DNA of 64,000 nt from Astropecten irregularis. Its lineage: Eukaryota > Echinodermata > Asteroidea > Paxillosida > Astropectinidae. Shown one piece after another: positions 10,583-23,509 of this stretch. The stretch covers positions 3,968,001 through 4,032,000 of the forward strand of contig OZ020254.1 in assembly GCA_963971285.1 (NCBI GenBank). Reading direction: 5' to 3'. How positions within the stretch are numbered: the first letter of the stretch is position 1; each line of letters begins with the position of its first letter. The position numbers and the translations under genes were made by a program. The notes under the pieces are model-generated. The model did not search any database, had not been told where the DNA came from, and was given only the letters and a program-made list of their open reading frames with translations.

Positions 10583-13554
10583 ACAAGAAAAGTTCAGTTA
10601 AATGCTTTCATTACAAAGGGTCAATTCAGAACACTAAAACAAATCCTTGAACAAGATAAATTTAAGAGGTTCTGCAGCAATCCTTGCCTGTTCATTTTCA
10701 GGCTCTCAAGTATGACTGTGAAAAGATGAAATTGAGCAACCATTTGAGCAATGGGCCCTAATAATCTTACTATTCAGGATACAAGAAATTCTAACCTACA
10801 AGTTTCTAAACCTGAGTGGATAAGATCTGACAAGAAGCTTTCTCATTTTGACGCTAATCCTGCAGCATCAGGGGAAGTTGTTTACTGCAAGAGTAAAACT
10901 AAGTCTACCTCCAAGGGACAGATGACCTCTAGGTGTATGCATGAGGAATGTATGACCTTGTGGAGCAGGCATCTGGGCAGGTGCGACTGCTCTGAACAGA
11001 CCTAGGGGTTGATTGAAGGTGCCACAAGGTGCTTGGTAGGAAGACACCTGACAAACTGATTGCATTTGGCCCTGTGAACCCATGGCTTGTGGAGGCTACT
11101 ACCCAACCACTACAGGTACAAGCTTAGCCTCTCATGCCACTGATAGGGTTAATAATGAATTACATGGACAGCATCAATTGGGGACTGTATTATTCCATCC
11201 TGTTCATGATAATCTGATCTAAATGCAATATTTTTTGGTATTACATTTTGATGAAAACCTAGACAACCATATAAACATCTGGTTTATGCACAATGATTGA
11301 ATAAAGTGCACATGACATAGGACACCATGATTGCCATGAAACAATGATAATTTATTTCACATTAAACAATTTTTTGGGGGGTATACTAAACATAGAGCTC
11401 TTTTCTTGCGGAATTCTAATGAATCAGTTGAATTTGTTAGGTCAGCTTCGCAAATTTGGCCAAAGGAAAACAAAAGCGCAGGGATGGTTGCATCTTTAAG
11501 TGCACTACTACTTTACACTGTCCCTTTCAGATGTTAGCAATTTACAGCTCACTCACAGTGGCAGGTTTGCTAAATGTGATGGATTACCCAAGCAGTGAAC
11601 TGCGGATAGACTGTGTGGAGCATAAACAGGCTCAGGCTAGGTTGCCTAAGTCGCTAGTTCCTATCTACATGTAGCTGCAAGGATGACTGATGTACATAAT
11701 GTATCTTCCTACTGTACATGAGATATTTTGGGCTAGGGCTTAAAATAGCATGCTGGTGGATAGGATGGAGGGGATGATTTATAACTTGTGCTTTATTGAA
11801 AAGCCGTCATGATTTACGTGATTTTTGTGTGTAAAATATACTGAAATTTCAAGATGACTCAAATTTTCTCAAGCCTTTCTGATTTTGTTTTTGCAGTCCA
11901 CTAAATACAAGAAACCTGAACAAAAGCACTTGACCCTTTTCATTCAAGCATCAGAAAACTACACATTCAGCAACTTCATCTGTTCATCATAGTAATTTCA
12001 TTCAGGTATAAATCCTGTATGTACATGTAAAAGGCAAAACCTTAGCGATTTCAAAGTGATTGGCATTGTGCAGTCACCATTAAAACTCTTGTAATCCAAC
12101 ATCAGATAATTTGGCTTCTTACAAGCGACCTACATATTTTACCTGGTTGGGTTAGAATTCAACTGGTACCCTTATCCTTATCATAACAGCGGATCAGTTT
12201 ATATATTACATGCATAATACATTCAGGGTACATTTCAATGTTATTTGCATATGTACTTATTCATGCATACAGGTTGTAACCTTAGATCTTCAGACAATCT
12301 CAGATATCCCTAAATGACCCTTCAAGCACAGGTGTGTTGCAGTACAGTACATGCAATGTATGACACACCTTCATAAAGGGCCCTTTGTTCTCCTATCAGG
12401 GTAATAATAAGGCAGGATGTTGCAAATTTCTGAGCGGGAGTTTGTTCAGGTTGAACCGTGGGCTGGTTGTACTGGGTTGAACTAAGGTCAAGACAACATT
12501 AAGTACTGATGAAGCATGCCAGTTACATGGTTACGTATTGTACATATGCCTAAGAGTGAACAAATACATGTAGGCCTACACGTACAGTATGTATGTAGGC
12601 CTACAGCCTAAATAGCCAAACACTTAATGTACATGTAAGCATCAAAGTTAATGTAGGGCCTATAAGATTTCGAAAGAAAAAAACGATACAATTTTCATTT
12701 CGGGAAACCAAGAATTGTAATCATTCTCGGCTACTGAAGCATTCATTCCCTGTGAATACAGACATTTCAACACATACCTTGATCTGGAATTCATCTACGC
12801 CCAACGCTAACTTTACAGAAAAACCAACCCACGATCTGATCGGGCAGTCAGTATTCAGACAGTCCCACACCAAACTTAAAGCTCCGGCTGGTAATTCCTA
12901 AAATTTATCCAACATCCTGCTAATCTGACAACATGTAATGAGACAAATCATCAGCACATTTCAAGCTTAGACACCGACACTCACTACCCGGGCCAACTCC
13001 TTCACTTCAGTTATCAGGAACTACAGGAAGGTTGTGTGTTATTATTACTTCAGTGTACATCAACACTGGATGATAAGCCCAATGGTTTGGCTGGATGGAT
13101 GGAAAGAGAGGGGGCTGGGGTTGAGTGTGTTTTTTTCTCTCTCTAAAGTCTGATCATGTTTCCAGTTAGGAGTTGGTTTGACCTTGACCTTAAGGTGAGG
13201 AATGACAAGTCTGTGAGTAAACACCTCTACTATGCAAAGGCTGCTCTTCAAGCAGCATTAAAGGGCAAACCCAGGGCTGCCTGTATTTTTTACAAATACA
13301 TAAATGAAATATTTTCTGTCTTTTTTTCAAATAAATCAACAAAAAACCAAAAGGAAAACTGACTGGATTAATTTTGAAGCCATTGTAAGGGTGTTCAAAC
13401 AAAGAAAAATTGACTGGATTTTTAAAATTGGTTGTTGATAATGTAAAAACATGCTTAATATCCATGTGTATTAATTCACTTCAAGAGACCATGCCATTGT
13501 TTTAAAGAAATATGAACCGTTACTGCTAATTAAACTCATCAATATGTTATTTCT
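10583..13554. other. Non-coding stretch, one repeat-poor block
   Basis: No gene recognised. AGGCCT/ACATGT palindromes cluster at 12,540-12,650. The segment 12,780-13,030 lacks these words and is compositionally complex, which would fit a regulatory block, but nothing more can be said from sequence alone. The frames at 10,751-11,005 and 11,456-11,674 show no recognisable domain. Confidence 0.5.
13399..13418 (-). repeat. Isolated SINE tail
   Basis: The word ACAAAGAAAAATTGACTGGA is the complement of the 3' tail found on the tRNA-derived SINE copies at 25,724 and 25,858, but no tRNA-like head follows here. A weaker version (CAAAAGGAAAACTGACTGGA) lies about 50 bases upstream. This fits a 5'-truncated SINE, or a partner LINE sharing the same tail. 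Confidence 0.4.
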
Positions 13555-13694
13555 GGGGTTGATTTCACAAAGCCCTACGATCGAATTTAACTCGAGTTGC
13601 GAAGGATAACCCATCATATCCTACATAGGGCTGCAATGCATCATAAGTCCAACGATTGATAGTAAGTTACGACGAGTTTGGTGAAATCGACCCA
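13555..13694 (-). mobile_element. ~140-bp MITE (GGGTCGATTTCAC family), copy 1
   Basis: Ends GGGGTTGATTTCACAAAGCC and GTGAAATCGACCCA are inverted repeats. The internal words CCCTACGATCG, AACTCGAGTTGCGAAGGATA and ATGCATCATAAGTCC match, in inverted order, the copies at 24,906 and 30,523. No coding capacity. Confidence 0.75.
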
Positions 13695-16600
13695 TTGTCG
13701 AGTTGTTAGTTTATTTCACTATATTTTGTAGCTTGACTTAAACATCTTGATGACACTCAGTAATTTAGTCAAGTCTTAAAATCATGGCTCGACATGTAAC
13801 GTGATATTTCTTTTTCTTCCAAAAACAGCATATCAAAGAAGTCTTTCCATCAAATGTATTTCAATTACCCCTCTGGAATTTTTTTTTCTCTCAGATATCG
13901 AAAGTAGAAACACAAGTTCAACCATCCTCTAGAATTTCAAGACACAGTATCCGCTGGGGTATTGCTGGCACTCCTAAGATAAGCACCACCAAGTGTTTCC
14001 TCCCACCAAGCCAGGGAGACAAATTCCCACTAGCAATGGGAAAGGACCCCCCCCAACCAACACGCTCCCACCCTAAAAAGAAAACAACTTAAGTGGCACA
14101 AAAAACCTTGATAACACTCTTAGGCCAATTCGATGGACCACTCAAGCACACTGATAACCTTGCCTAATGCAGGATGCACTGTGTGCATGTATAGTGTAAC
14201 AAGCACACTGTGCATGTTTTGCATCATGTCTGGCTGCTGTGGAGTTGTTTACCACAAATTTTTCATCCCTCACAGTTCATCACGAATCTCCTCATGCTAA
14301 ATTTGGCCTTGGTTTGATGTCTGTCACTTCTCTCAACTCAAGGTACTAGTCCTGAGGTAATGGGTCTGCTTCTTCAGCCCTGTGCTGCTCTCTTGTTTGG
14401 GTACATAGTGGGGAAGCTTTTTTTTAAGTCTACCAGGCGAATCAATCCCAGGAACCCTGGGTGTGACCCTGACTTGACCTCAGCATAAGCCTGGGATGTT
14501 TAGACAGCCTGCCACATGATACGCATGGTGTGTTTTTTAGTCATTCCTTTATTTCCTTTACAATTGGCTTATTTTTTTTCCCCTTTCCTCTTTTCCCATA
14601 GCAACTAGTGTTACAATCTCACATGTAGTAAAATGAAGGTCTTTGTCCTGCCATGATCAATTTGTAAACTGACAAATTGTACAATTTGAAACAGATTCTG
14701 AACAAAAAAAGCAAATTTGGTTTTCAAGGACAATGTCTAGGGGCACCTCAGATATAATATGCGACAAATAAAACTGTAATCCTAACAGACATTTCAGAAC
14801 AGAAATGCTAGCAAGTTGAAATTCAAATGAAATTAAAGTTCATTTTTTATCACATCGTTTCAATGCTTATAAAAACAATCAAGAATGTAGGCCTACATTT
14901 TCACATAAAAATAGAAATATTAAAACACTTTCTCAAAGAATGAAAGAAACCACAGCAAGCTTGTTTTTCTCACTTTACTCCACTTGATCTTTGGTGAATT
15001 TTAAAACCCAGTCCCAGACCCAAATCCCAGCTTTGACCCCAGTGCTGGTTTCAACTTCATTTTGATAGTTGCCTTGGTATCAAAACAAAGGCCTTTGGTT
15101 GTTGTTTTGATGTAGATACTTCACTGTTTTACTCATAATACTTTTCCAAAAAGAGCCCAACAAATTGCAGATGTTCAATGAAAAGCCAAAAAATCTGCAT
15201 TCTCAGTTTTCAAGCTGATGGACACGAAAGCTGGAAACTGAGATTTCAAACAAGACTAACACTCAACAGGCAAATGGAATACATGTAGCAGGAAAAACTG
15301 GCCCTCTAGAGGACAAAATGGTCCAGTCTATGCTGATACAACACAAATACAGCCATCCTAAACAAACAAACAAACTCCAATAATAAATCTGAATTTCTTT
15401 CCAGTAGCAGCAGAATACACATTAAAAAAAAAACACCCGAAATAGTTCCCACTGGTAAATGTGTGTGAAATCTGCTCCCATACAAGCCCCATATCTTGAT
15501 ATATGCTATCCTTTCAATCTTGCCATTGCATTGTTCGGAATGCATGCAAATTGCTTAGCCCAGCCAGGACTGCCACAAACCACAACGCTAGCCTTCTGAT
15601 CAATAGCCTGTACATATAGGCCCCTACCCAGTGCATATTTCTAAACAAGACCGAGTGCCTTCCATACTGGGTATGACTATGATGAATGCACTAGGCCAGG
15701 AGATGCAAGCTACAACCACATTCAAAATCCAGATCTAGCACTGTGTGTACAAAGCTTTCAACTCCTGGCCCTGTACTTTTTTTTAAACCTCTGTCATCCC
15801 AGCCGGGTCGGGCAACAGAGAACTGACTCAACAGAGGCGAATATCGGAGAGACACACGCATGCAAGCACACACCCATAACAGCTTCAGAGCCTTCAGAAT
15901 GGTACTATTATGCTTCATGAAATATCCCCCAGGGCATTCTGTGAATTCAAAGTTGTTGTGTGTTTTTTTTTTATTCTGTAGAATCAAATCAATTGGATCT
16001 CATTCACAGCAAGCAGAGACACCGAAGCAGGAGTCTATTCCTAGCTACATGTTCTACTATGCATTGAAACTTCATTTAGATATTTTATTCAAAAGCAAGA
16101 GTGTGGAGCTCAAACCCAGGGGGAGTTGGGCTGACCCAGACAGGGTCAGTTAGCTTGCTTAAATCATCATCCCCCTGCTTGTCAACAACTTATGATCTGG
16201 CTCTTATTCATGCACATATCATCCAAGGCTCTACCCAGCATTAATGGGTTGGGGTCCTCAGTAGGCCTACCAAGGGATTCATTTTCCCATTTCATTGCAC
16301 AAATATACTACAAAATACAAAGGGTATCAGTAAGGCATGGTGGCAGAGTTATAAAAGACAGACAGTGCTCTATCATAACGTTATTCTCACTGTACAATGT
16401 AACTTAATACACATGAAATCCTTCAACTGAAGAATCAAAGAAACATGACCAGATTACAATGCACATTATAAGTAACTGGAAATAATAACAAAAAAGGAAA
16501 TTGCAAAAGTAAAACGAGAAAGAAAGAGAGAAAAGGGACAGGAAATTGACCTACATTAAAAAGAAGCAATACAAGCTGACATACTCCCAACGTATCCTTA

Positions 16601-19408
16601 GAATTATACATGTTTTCCCCATAGGAAGACACTGACCTATAGTAACCTTGCTATTTAAATGTGCTGAAGCCCATTCTCATGTCTGGCATTATTCAGCCAT
16701 AGGCCATGTACTGCAGACACTCATAATGGCACAACCATACTAGGACCCACAGTACAAACATCATTAGTTGCCATGTTGCCCACAATCTGTTGCCCTGCAA
16801 AATCTGTGAACCCATGCATTAGTTTATAGGTCATTTCCTGACCGAGAGCCGCCTTGTGATGGCGCCCTAACCACAACACAGCTCACACGCAAACTTGATC
16901 TGTATACATAAATACACAGTCAGTCAGTCACACAAATACACCACACACACTGTACCCAGACAGTGCAGGCGCACAGTGGATAAATACTGTACAGTACATT
17001 CAGGGATCAGCTCCAAATCGCCCTCACATGAAAATGTTTGTCTGCCAAATATTATGGTGGCTTACACATACATTGTACATAAATTGAATATGTTCATGAA
17101 TGTATAATAGTATAAATTCACTATCAAACAAAGGGGGCACTGCTTCAAATATGATTTTCATATAAAATATCTCATATAGGCCTACACTGTATAACATCCC
17201 CAACACAAATTAAGATGGCAAAAAATGTACAAGCTCAAAATGGTAAACCTAACCCTACAATATTTGTTCAAGATGTGCAGGCTCCTATTTAACGAAGATC
17301 TTCAATTAACAAATGAAAACGAAGTGTTCCTAGAAGAAGAATTCCTTGAGAATACATGAAGTTGTTTTTTTTGTTTTTATTTTTGGATCACTGATTTCCT
17401 TAATTTTTAACCACCTTTCAAGATCAAGCATGCTAAACAACACAATATGAACTTTTTTACTTATGCCACTTGTTAACAATTTTAAACATCAAAATTCACC
17501 AACTGACCCAAGACTTGACTTCCAAATACAAATTCATGTATAATGTGATCAGCATCTCTTAAATTAATAAATTATCTTGAACCTTAACCCTTCTACAGCT
17601 TGTGGCAATAGGAGGATTAGTCCATTAAAACCTCTACCTGGGCCGTTCAGTGCTCTAGGTCCATGTAGCCTGCATGTTTACATGTACATTTGTATACATA
17701 AATGTTTATATTTGTGTATGTCAAAATCCAACCAAAACATGGAACAAATTTCTGAACAGGTTGGAGTTGTTTAGGTTACAGTACCTCACCCCAAAAAAAT
17801 AATAATCATTCATAATAATTCATTTCAAATTAATTCAGAAAAATTTGAGAATAAACCTTCAGTTGAGAATGTAGTACATGTAAATGAGACGAAGTTAAAT
17901 AAGATATAGATTTTCAAGAATGAAAATCCCATTGTCACACAATGTTTATACTGTGATTTATATCATTTCACAAGTGGATTTGTTTTCCTTTCTGTCTGTT
18001 TTTTTTTTTTTTCAAGGATAAACGTACCGAAAATCTCCAGCACTGCCTTTGATTAACACTAATAGCTGCAAGGCACGTTCTGTTCCTTGAACCATATTCC
18101 ATTCGATTTTACAGCAGGTCCTTTCTGAGTAATGCATCAAGTTTGAATAGGGGAAAAGGGCAGTGTACTTTCCCCCCAACTGTATGTAATGTAGGGCCTA
18201 CTCAATGATCAACCCAGCCGGCCTGTCTATGGCAGTGTGTGTGTAGGTGTGGAACTGCGTGACAGGGGTTTTTATATCTCTTCTCTTTTACCCTGGTACC
18301 CCCCTTCAGTAATGCATTGCATATTCACCATTATGCCTAGTGGATAAAAAAAAAGCGGTACCACCAGTCACAGTGTGCGAGTGTGTGAAAAGCAGATAAA
18401 AAGGAACGATAAGGCCAATTGAGTCAGCTGCTTCCTATTTAAAGGGATATGCACTGTCCTTTAATAATGGACTATCGATTTTACAACTAGGGAAGGGAGA
18501 TTGGAATTCAATCATTGAGCGATCAGGAATCATCTTGATACAGTTGTAGAAAAATACCATTATAATAATACAATAAATGCATATTTAAAATACTTTCCTA
18601 CCCCAAATAAATAAATAAGCGAAATACAAAATGTTAGCCAACTGTTGTGAATTCATGACCTATGTACATGTCGCATGTGTGGAGATTCTGGGCCTTTCGG
18701 AATATTTGTTTTATAATTTTACTCTGCTAATCTGACATTATTTCATTGTAAAATTATGTTAAATAGGATGAGAGGTACCAGGACCTGTTGCAAAAATACC
18801 AAAAAGGCAGTAGGGCCTACATGTAAGCCTATATGATGAATGTTGTTGTAGACATAAATTTCTTGACAATTCCCGTTTTATTCTGGGTCAGGGCCGGCAA
18901 CTTTTGTTTAACATTGGGAGCACTTCAATGCCTTAAGAATAACTATAGGGTCTATATACATGTAGGTCTATAGGGGCCTACCAGCCTACAGTGTAAGAAT
19001 ATTTCAAGGGCCAATACCAGGGCACCGAGGCCATGGCCTATGCAGCCTTTGTGAAATTCAACGCCCAATGTAATCTTTGTCTTTCACTGTAACTGAGGAA
19101 GACAGATTGCCAAAAATCCACTCTGTCCATGTAAAGCACACTGCGCACACGGTATGCTGAGGAGAGTGCCACTTACTGTAATGGCATGAAATCCTCTCCA
19201 ACCAATTGCAGCTTATGTTTATAGTGCTCAAAAGGACTGGCCTGGCCTCAGATACGCTGGAGAGTTCAGGCAACAAAACCACCCAAGCCTGGTGGTGAAT
19301 TGTCTCCCACGAGGTCAAATCCAGGTTCGGAATTCATAATCAAAACTGCAGTACAGCAGGGAGAACAAATCTCAATTCCATAAAACGCACACCCCCGCTG
19401 CACGATGA
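13695..19408. other. Non-coding stretch
   Basis: No gene recognised. It holds a T-run at about 18,000-18,014 and CA/CAGT-rich simple sequence near 16,915-16,955. Palindromic AGGCCT words are scattered near 14,886, 16,260, 17,175 and 18,960. Open frames (for example 15,691-15,987 and 15,860-16,153, which overlap on opposite strands) are short and featureless. Confidence 0.5.
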
Positions 19409-19774
19409 TTAAAGGTACAGTACATGATTGGTAACATATCCAAAACAGAAGTGTTCACAGATTTACGTATAACTTTCAGGGTATGAAGATGGTGCTTGTA
19501 CAAACATACCATTAAAATATTTCCGCCTGAAATGGTGTAGGCCTATTTATCCAGAAATGAGTAAAACAAAGACCGAAAACAGCTTTGATCTCAGGGTAAG
19601 ATACAAAAAAAAAAATTATAAGAAAAACTGAGTCGGGTTTTCGCTGTTTTCCCGTAGCTCAGATGTCCGATTGAGCTCAAGTTTTCACAGGTTTATTATT
19701 TCATGTACATGCTGGATCAGACAAAATGTGAGTGCTGTTCTGTGACATTTACCAATCATGTATTATACCTTTAA
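19409..19774 (+). mobile_element. TTAA-ended MITE, copy D
   Basis: A full-length copy of about 366 bp, from TTAAAGGTACAGTACATGAT to TATTATACCTTTAA. Block order is as in copies B and C. An A-run at about 19,602-19,616 replaces part of the block that reads AAAACATTCTTTATG in copy B. Confidence 0.8.
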
Positions 19775-21597
19775 AGCAAACTCCATTTGTTCCTGCATTT
19801 ATAAATAACCCATGGTGCCGTGTACACACAGTCTGCCACAATACAGGCAGAGAGCCGTGAAAACCCATCAAACAGCAGGCGGCATGCCTTTGTAGTCATT
19901 TTCCTTTTCTATAATTCAAGGTTGTCAGTTGGGGAGAATTTTTTTTTGTTGCTGCTCCCCACAGTATTACTACAACTCAACATTTGTCTTCCTGAAATCA
20001 CTTAGTGACATTGGTGGTGAGGTAGGATGGGATGGCATGGGGGGGAGGGAAGGACCGAGCTAGCAAGGGAGGTTGCTTGGTATTACATTATTAATCAATG
20101 GCTTGAACAAGTGACTAGGAATCAGCATATTCATTCAAGAATGAAATTGATAATTCAGTTAAGAATTTACAATCACGGCATGGGAGCTTTAAGCTTTGTA
20201 AATGCACCACACTATAAAGCATTCACTGCGGTTTTTAGTGGTGGTACTCATCTACATAATTATCAAGAAAAAGCATCCAAAAAGCGGCCAATCTGTCAAC
20301 TAATCCCTTCCACCAACAGAATGAATCCTACAGCAAGTCAAAAAGCAGAAGACGCTGGAAATCTATTCAAGGCTCGTACCAATAAATACCACAAATCATT
20401 CATCCCCCATTCCATTCATGTCCTTATTTCAATTGATACATCCAACTTGAGGTTTTTTAATACTACATTTCTAATATTCTGTTCTTCTTAGTTATTTGCA
20501 ATAAATTTGGTCATAAAAATTTTCTCAATCCATGGAGAGCAATGGTAATTGTGTAATGTAACAGCACAAGGCGGCTTTGCAAAAAAGACAAAATATGTTG
20601 TGCATATATATGGAGATGTGAGTGGCCATACAAAAAATCTGAAAATACCACCCAAAAAAATTAAATTTAAAAGTTCCTATTTATACATTTTTTACAGAGC
20701 TGGTGTACAAAAAGCTGAAATTTGGAGTTAAAATCTTAACAAAAAAATCTGAAATCCAATGTACATCTGGAGTCTGACTTGTATAAAATATCACAGAATT
20801 TAACAATCATTATATGAAATAATTCAAATCAAATGTACATAGGGATATGCATGTGTTTAAGAAGTGATGCACAGGTATTTGTTTATTACAACAATGCCAT
20901 GCATACATTAAGCCTACTTGTGTAGCGTAAACAAACATGACCTACTAAAGGGATAGGCCTATATTATAATGATTGATTTCCCCTCGGCAACGTTGTATTT
21001 TTTCAAAACGAAACACCTCCAGCTGACATTGACAAACAGGTGTGCCAGAGTGGTTACATGCCAATGTGTACTACACGTAGGCCTACAGAGTACATGTATC
21101 TAAAGCCTGAGATTTGTGCCTTGTGCCTTCACTAACCTCACTATAAACAGGGCCTGCCTGGCCTGACTCTCATTGGTGATATGCAATTTCCTGAAGACTT
21201 GTGACTTACAGGAAAGGCGCACCACCTGTTTCTCTGGGTCTGTGCATGGGCCTTGTTCCTGCCAAATACATGTAGGACTGACCTCATCTTAGGACTCTCA
21301 ATTCCTGTAAAGCTCAGGACCCCCCCCCCCCCCCCCCCCCCAACACATACACACAGGCATGATCACTTTTATAGTACAAGTTACACTTTCCCAATTCATA
21401 TGAACAAATGAGTGTACTGAACAGATTGGTACAGACTACAAGCGTGTATGAATAAAGCATTGGTGTTACGAACAAACAATGAGACGTGAATCCTTTAAAA
21501 AGTTAAGATTTGTTTTTAAATTACATCTACCGTAATCAAACAAGAAACATCAAGCAAATATATTGTACAAACTCGAAGGATTCCGAGACAGAAGCTC
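19775..21597. other. Non-coding stretch; longest chance frame
   Basis: The frame at 20,027-20,491 (plus, 154 residues) is the second-longest open frame in the window. It has no signal peptide, domain or repeat pattern I recognise and an unremarkable composition, so I do not call it a gene. A C-run of about 22-24 bases lies at 21,319-21,342. Confidence 0.5.
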
Positions 21598-21934
21598 CAG
21601 GCGCGGTTCTACGGGGGGGCTAGGGGGGGCTGTAGCCCCCCCAAAAGTTTGTCTAGCCCCCCCAAAAAAATGCAAGTGAAAAAAAAACATTCTTGAAAAT
21701 ACTGGATTTTTTCAGTTATTAAGCGCCAATTACATAAAAACGCGTTGTGTGGGCTATAATGTGCATGTTTTTCGACCCCTAATAAGACATAGCAGAAGCG
21801 AGTGTTAGAAGAACCCAAAATATTGGGTCTTCTAGCCCCCCCCCCCCCAAAAAAAATGATGGCTCTTCTAGCCCCCCAAAAAATCTAATGGCTCTTCTAG
21901 CCCCCCAAAAATTTTGGCTCTAGAACCGCGCCTG
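21598..21934. mobile_element. hAT-type non-autonomous DNA transposon with 8-bp target duplication
   Basis: The element starts CAGGCGCGGTTCTA and ends with its exact reverse complement TAGAACCGCGCCTG. The 8 bases on either side are both AGAAGCTC, a perfect target-site duplication of the length typical of the hAT superfamily. The interior is built from repeats of a TCTAGCCCCCCCAAAA-type unit at both ends, facing each other, with an AT-rich centre. At 337 bp it has no transposase. The intact duplication and termini suggest a fairly young insertion. Confidence 0.88.
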
Positions 21935-21996
21935 AGAAGCTCGTTGTCACAAATCAGTCAAAACTGACATTCTTTATGCATTTGTCTTAGAAAGGA

Positions 21997-22024
21997 GTTA
22001 GGGTTGGGGTTAGAGTTAGGGTTA
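21997..22024 (+). repeat. Short degenerate telomere-like tract
   Basis: Four hexamers in register: TTAGGG, TTGGGG, TTAGAG, TTAGGG, followed by TTA. TTAGGG is the telomere unit of deuterostomes and many other animals. The tract is short and could arise by chance or at a repaired break. Confidence 0.5.
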
Positions 22025-23403
22025 AAAAGTACTCTTTTACTTTACCAGTAAGACAAAACAGAATGGGTTGGAGTACATGTACATCATGTAACTTACACAA
22101 TCAAGAAGTTGAAGACGAGCAGCAAGTCTGGCAATGGACTCATCAAGTCATCAAGGACACAGACATCTGAAAGAAGGGCACTTCAATTTGGAGACAGTCC
22201 CCTACACAAGTCTGAGCAACAATAATGCTCCCCACAGACTCAGACTAGACAAGCTGTGCTCCAGCCAAAATACAAACCAGGGGAGTAGGAGGAGGGAGGG
22301 GGGGGGGGGTCGCTGGGGTCGCTGGTGGATGGATAGGATATATGAGCACTTGATCAATCCTTGGGTCTAGACCTCTTGTTGCAGACTGTTGGACTGGACG
22401 CTGGGAGTTAATCAAGAACCACTAGGCAGCACTTCAGGGGTTTTATGGAAATCCCCGACATACTCTCGAAAGATTCTGGCACCTTTGGTCGGGGCAGGAT
22501 TTCGTGCACTTCTGACGCAATCAGTTCTTACATGTATAGGCCTACATTACATGCACCTGACGGATTTCACATTTTTGCAGGATTTGTGTTACAACAACTT
22601 GGCCTGATGTGTGGCGCTGCCTTCAGACGAACATGCCCAGACAACAGAAGATTCTCCCAAATGCTATAAAACATCACATAAGGGGGTTGACTTGCCATCT
22701 AGTGCCTTGATGCTTACAACACCACAAACTCTCTGCCTATTCTTGTACTACCATCTGCCAGGCCGCCCGGGCAGGCACCCCATTCATTCCAGTAGTAATC
22801 CCACTGTCATTTCCTTCTCATGTTGACTTTGGCAGGGATTCCTGCCTCAATACCTCACCAAAATAACTCGGCCTTCCTCCCCTAGATCCCAGCATTCAGG
22901 AATTTGACCCTGGATACCAACATGAAGCTGCCTTAATAGACCTCTCTTTCACTTTCTGTCAGATCAAGTAGGCCTATACTGTACATTGTCCTTGCATTCA
23001 CTGTACTGCAATTTTAACACTGTTTTGACATGATTGGTAAAAAGTCCGCCCATACACTATTTTTTGCAATAAGATGTTTTTTTCAGACATTGATTATCTT
23101 GGTGTATGGGCCCTAAATGAAAAATGACCAACAGGTTTCAAAATACTACATGGTCTGCATTCATGTAGCTACCCTAAATAGGCTAGGCCCCTAATTAGTC
23201 AAATAATGATGCTGTTTGGATAATGTACCGGTAATCTACACCCACATACATGATCAATTTGGCACGCATTAATTAATGAATTAACAAGGCTAAGGCATAA
23301 AATATTCAACAAATATTTGTATTCTTAAATTCATGAATAATAACAAAGCATGTACAGTAATCACTCCAAGCTGTACATGTACAGGTACAGTAGGACGGTA
23401 CAA
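22025..23403. other. Non-coding stretch
   Basis: No gene recognised. A G-run of about 11 lies near 22,298-22,308. Overlapping short frames at 22,134-22,826 have no domain resemblance. The last part is AT-rich with ACATGT/AGGCCT words. Confidence 0.5.
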
Positions 23404-23509
23404 GGGACTAGCCAACATTTCAGTGGCTGCATTTCATGTAATTATCAGGGAATGAAGGGACTAGCCCACATTTCAGTGGCTGCATTTCATGTAATTATCA
23501 GGGAAATGA
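23404..23509 (+). repeat. 53-bp tandem duplication
   Basis: Two adjacent, nearly identical copies of a 53-bp unit beginning GGGACTAGCC and containing CATTTCAGTGGCTGCATTTC. The second begins at 23,457. The differences I see are one base inside the unit (CCAAC versus CCCAC) and the end junction. It lies inside the chance frame 23,350-23,799, which it lengthens. Confidence 0.85.

Noticed and set aside
20027-20491. 154-residue open frame as a gene
   Set aside because: No domain, motif or conserved pattern recognised, no supporting splice or promoter context, and frames of this size occur by chance in 64 kb.
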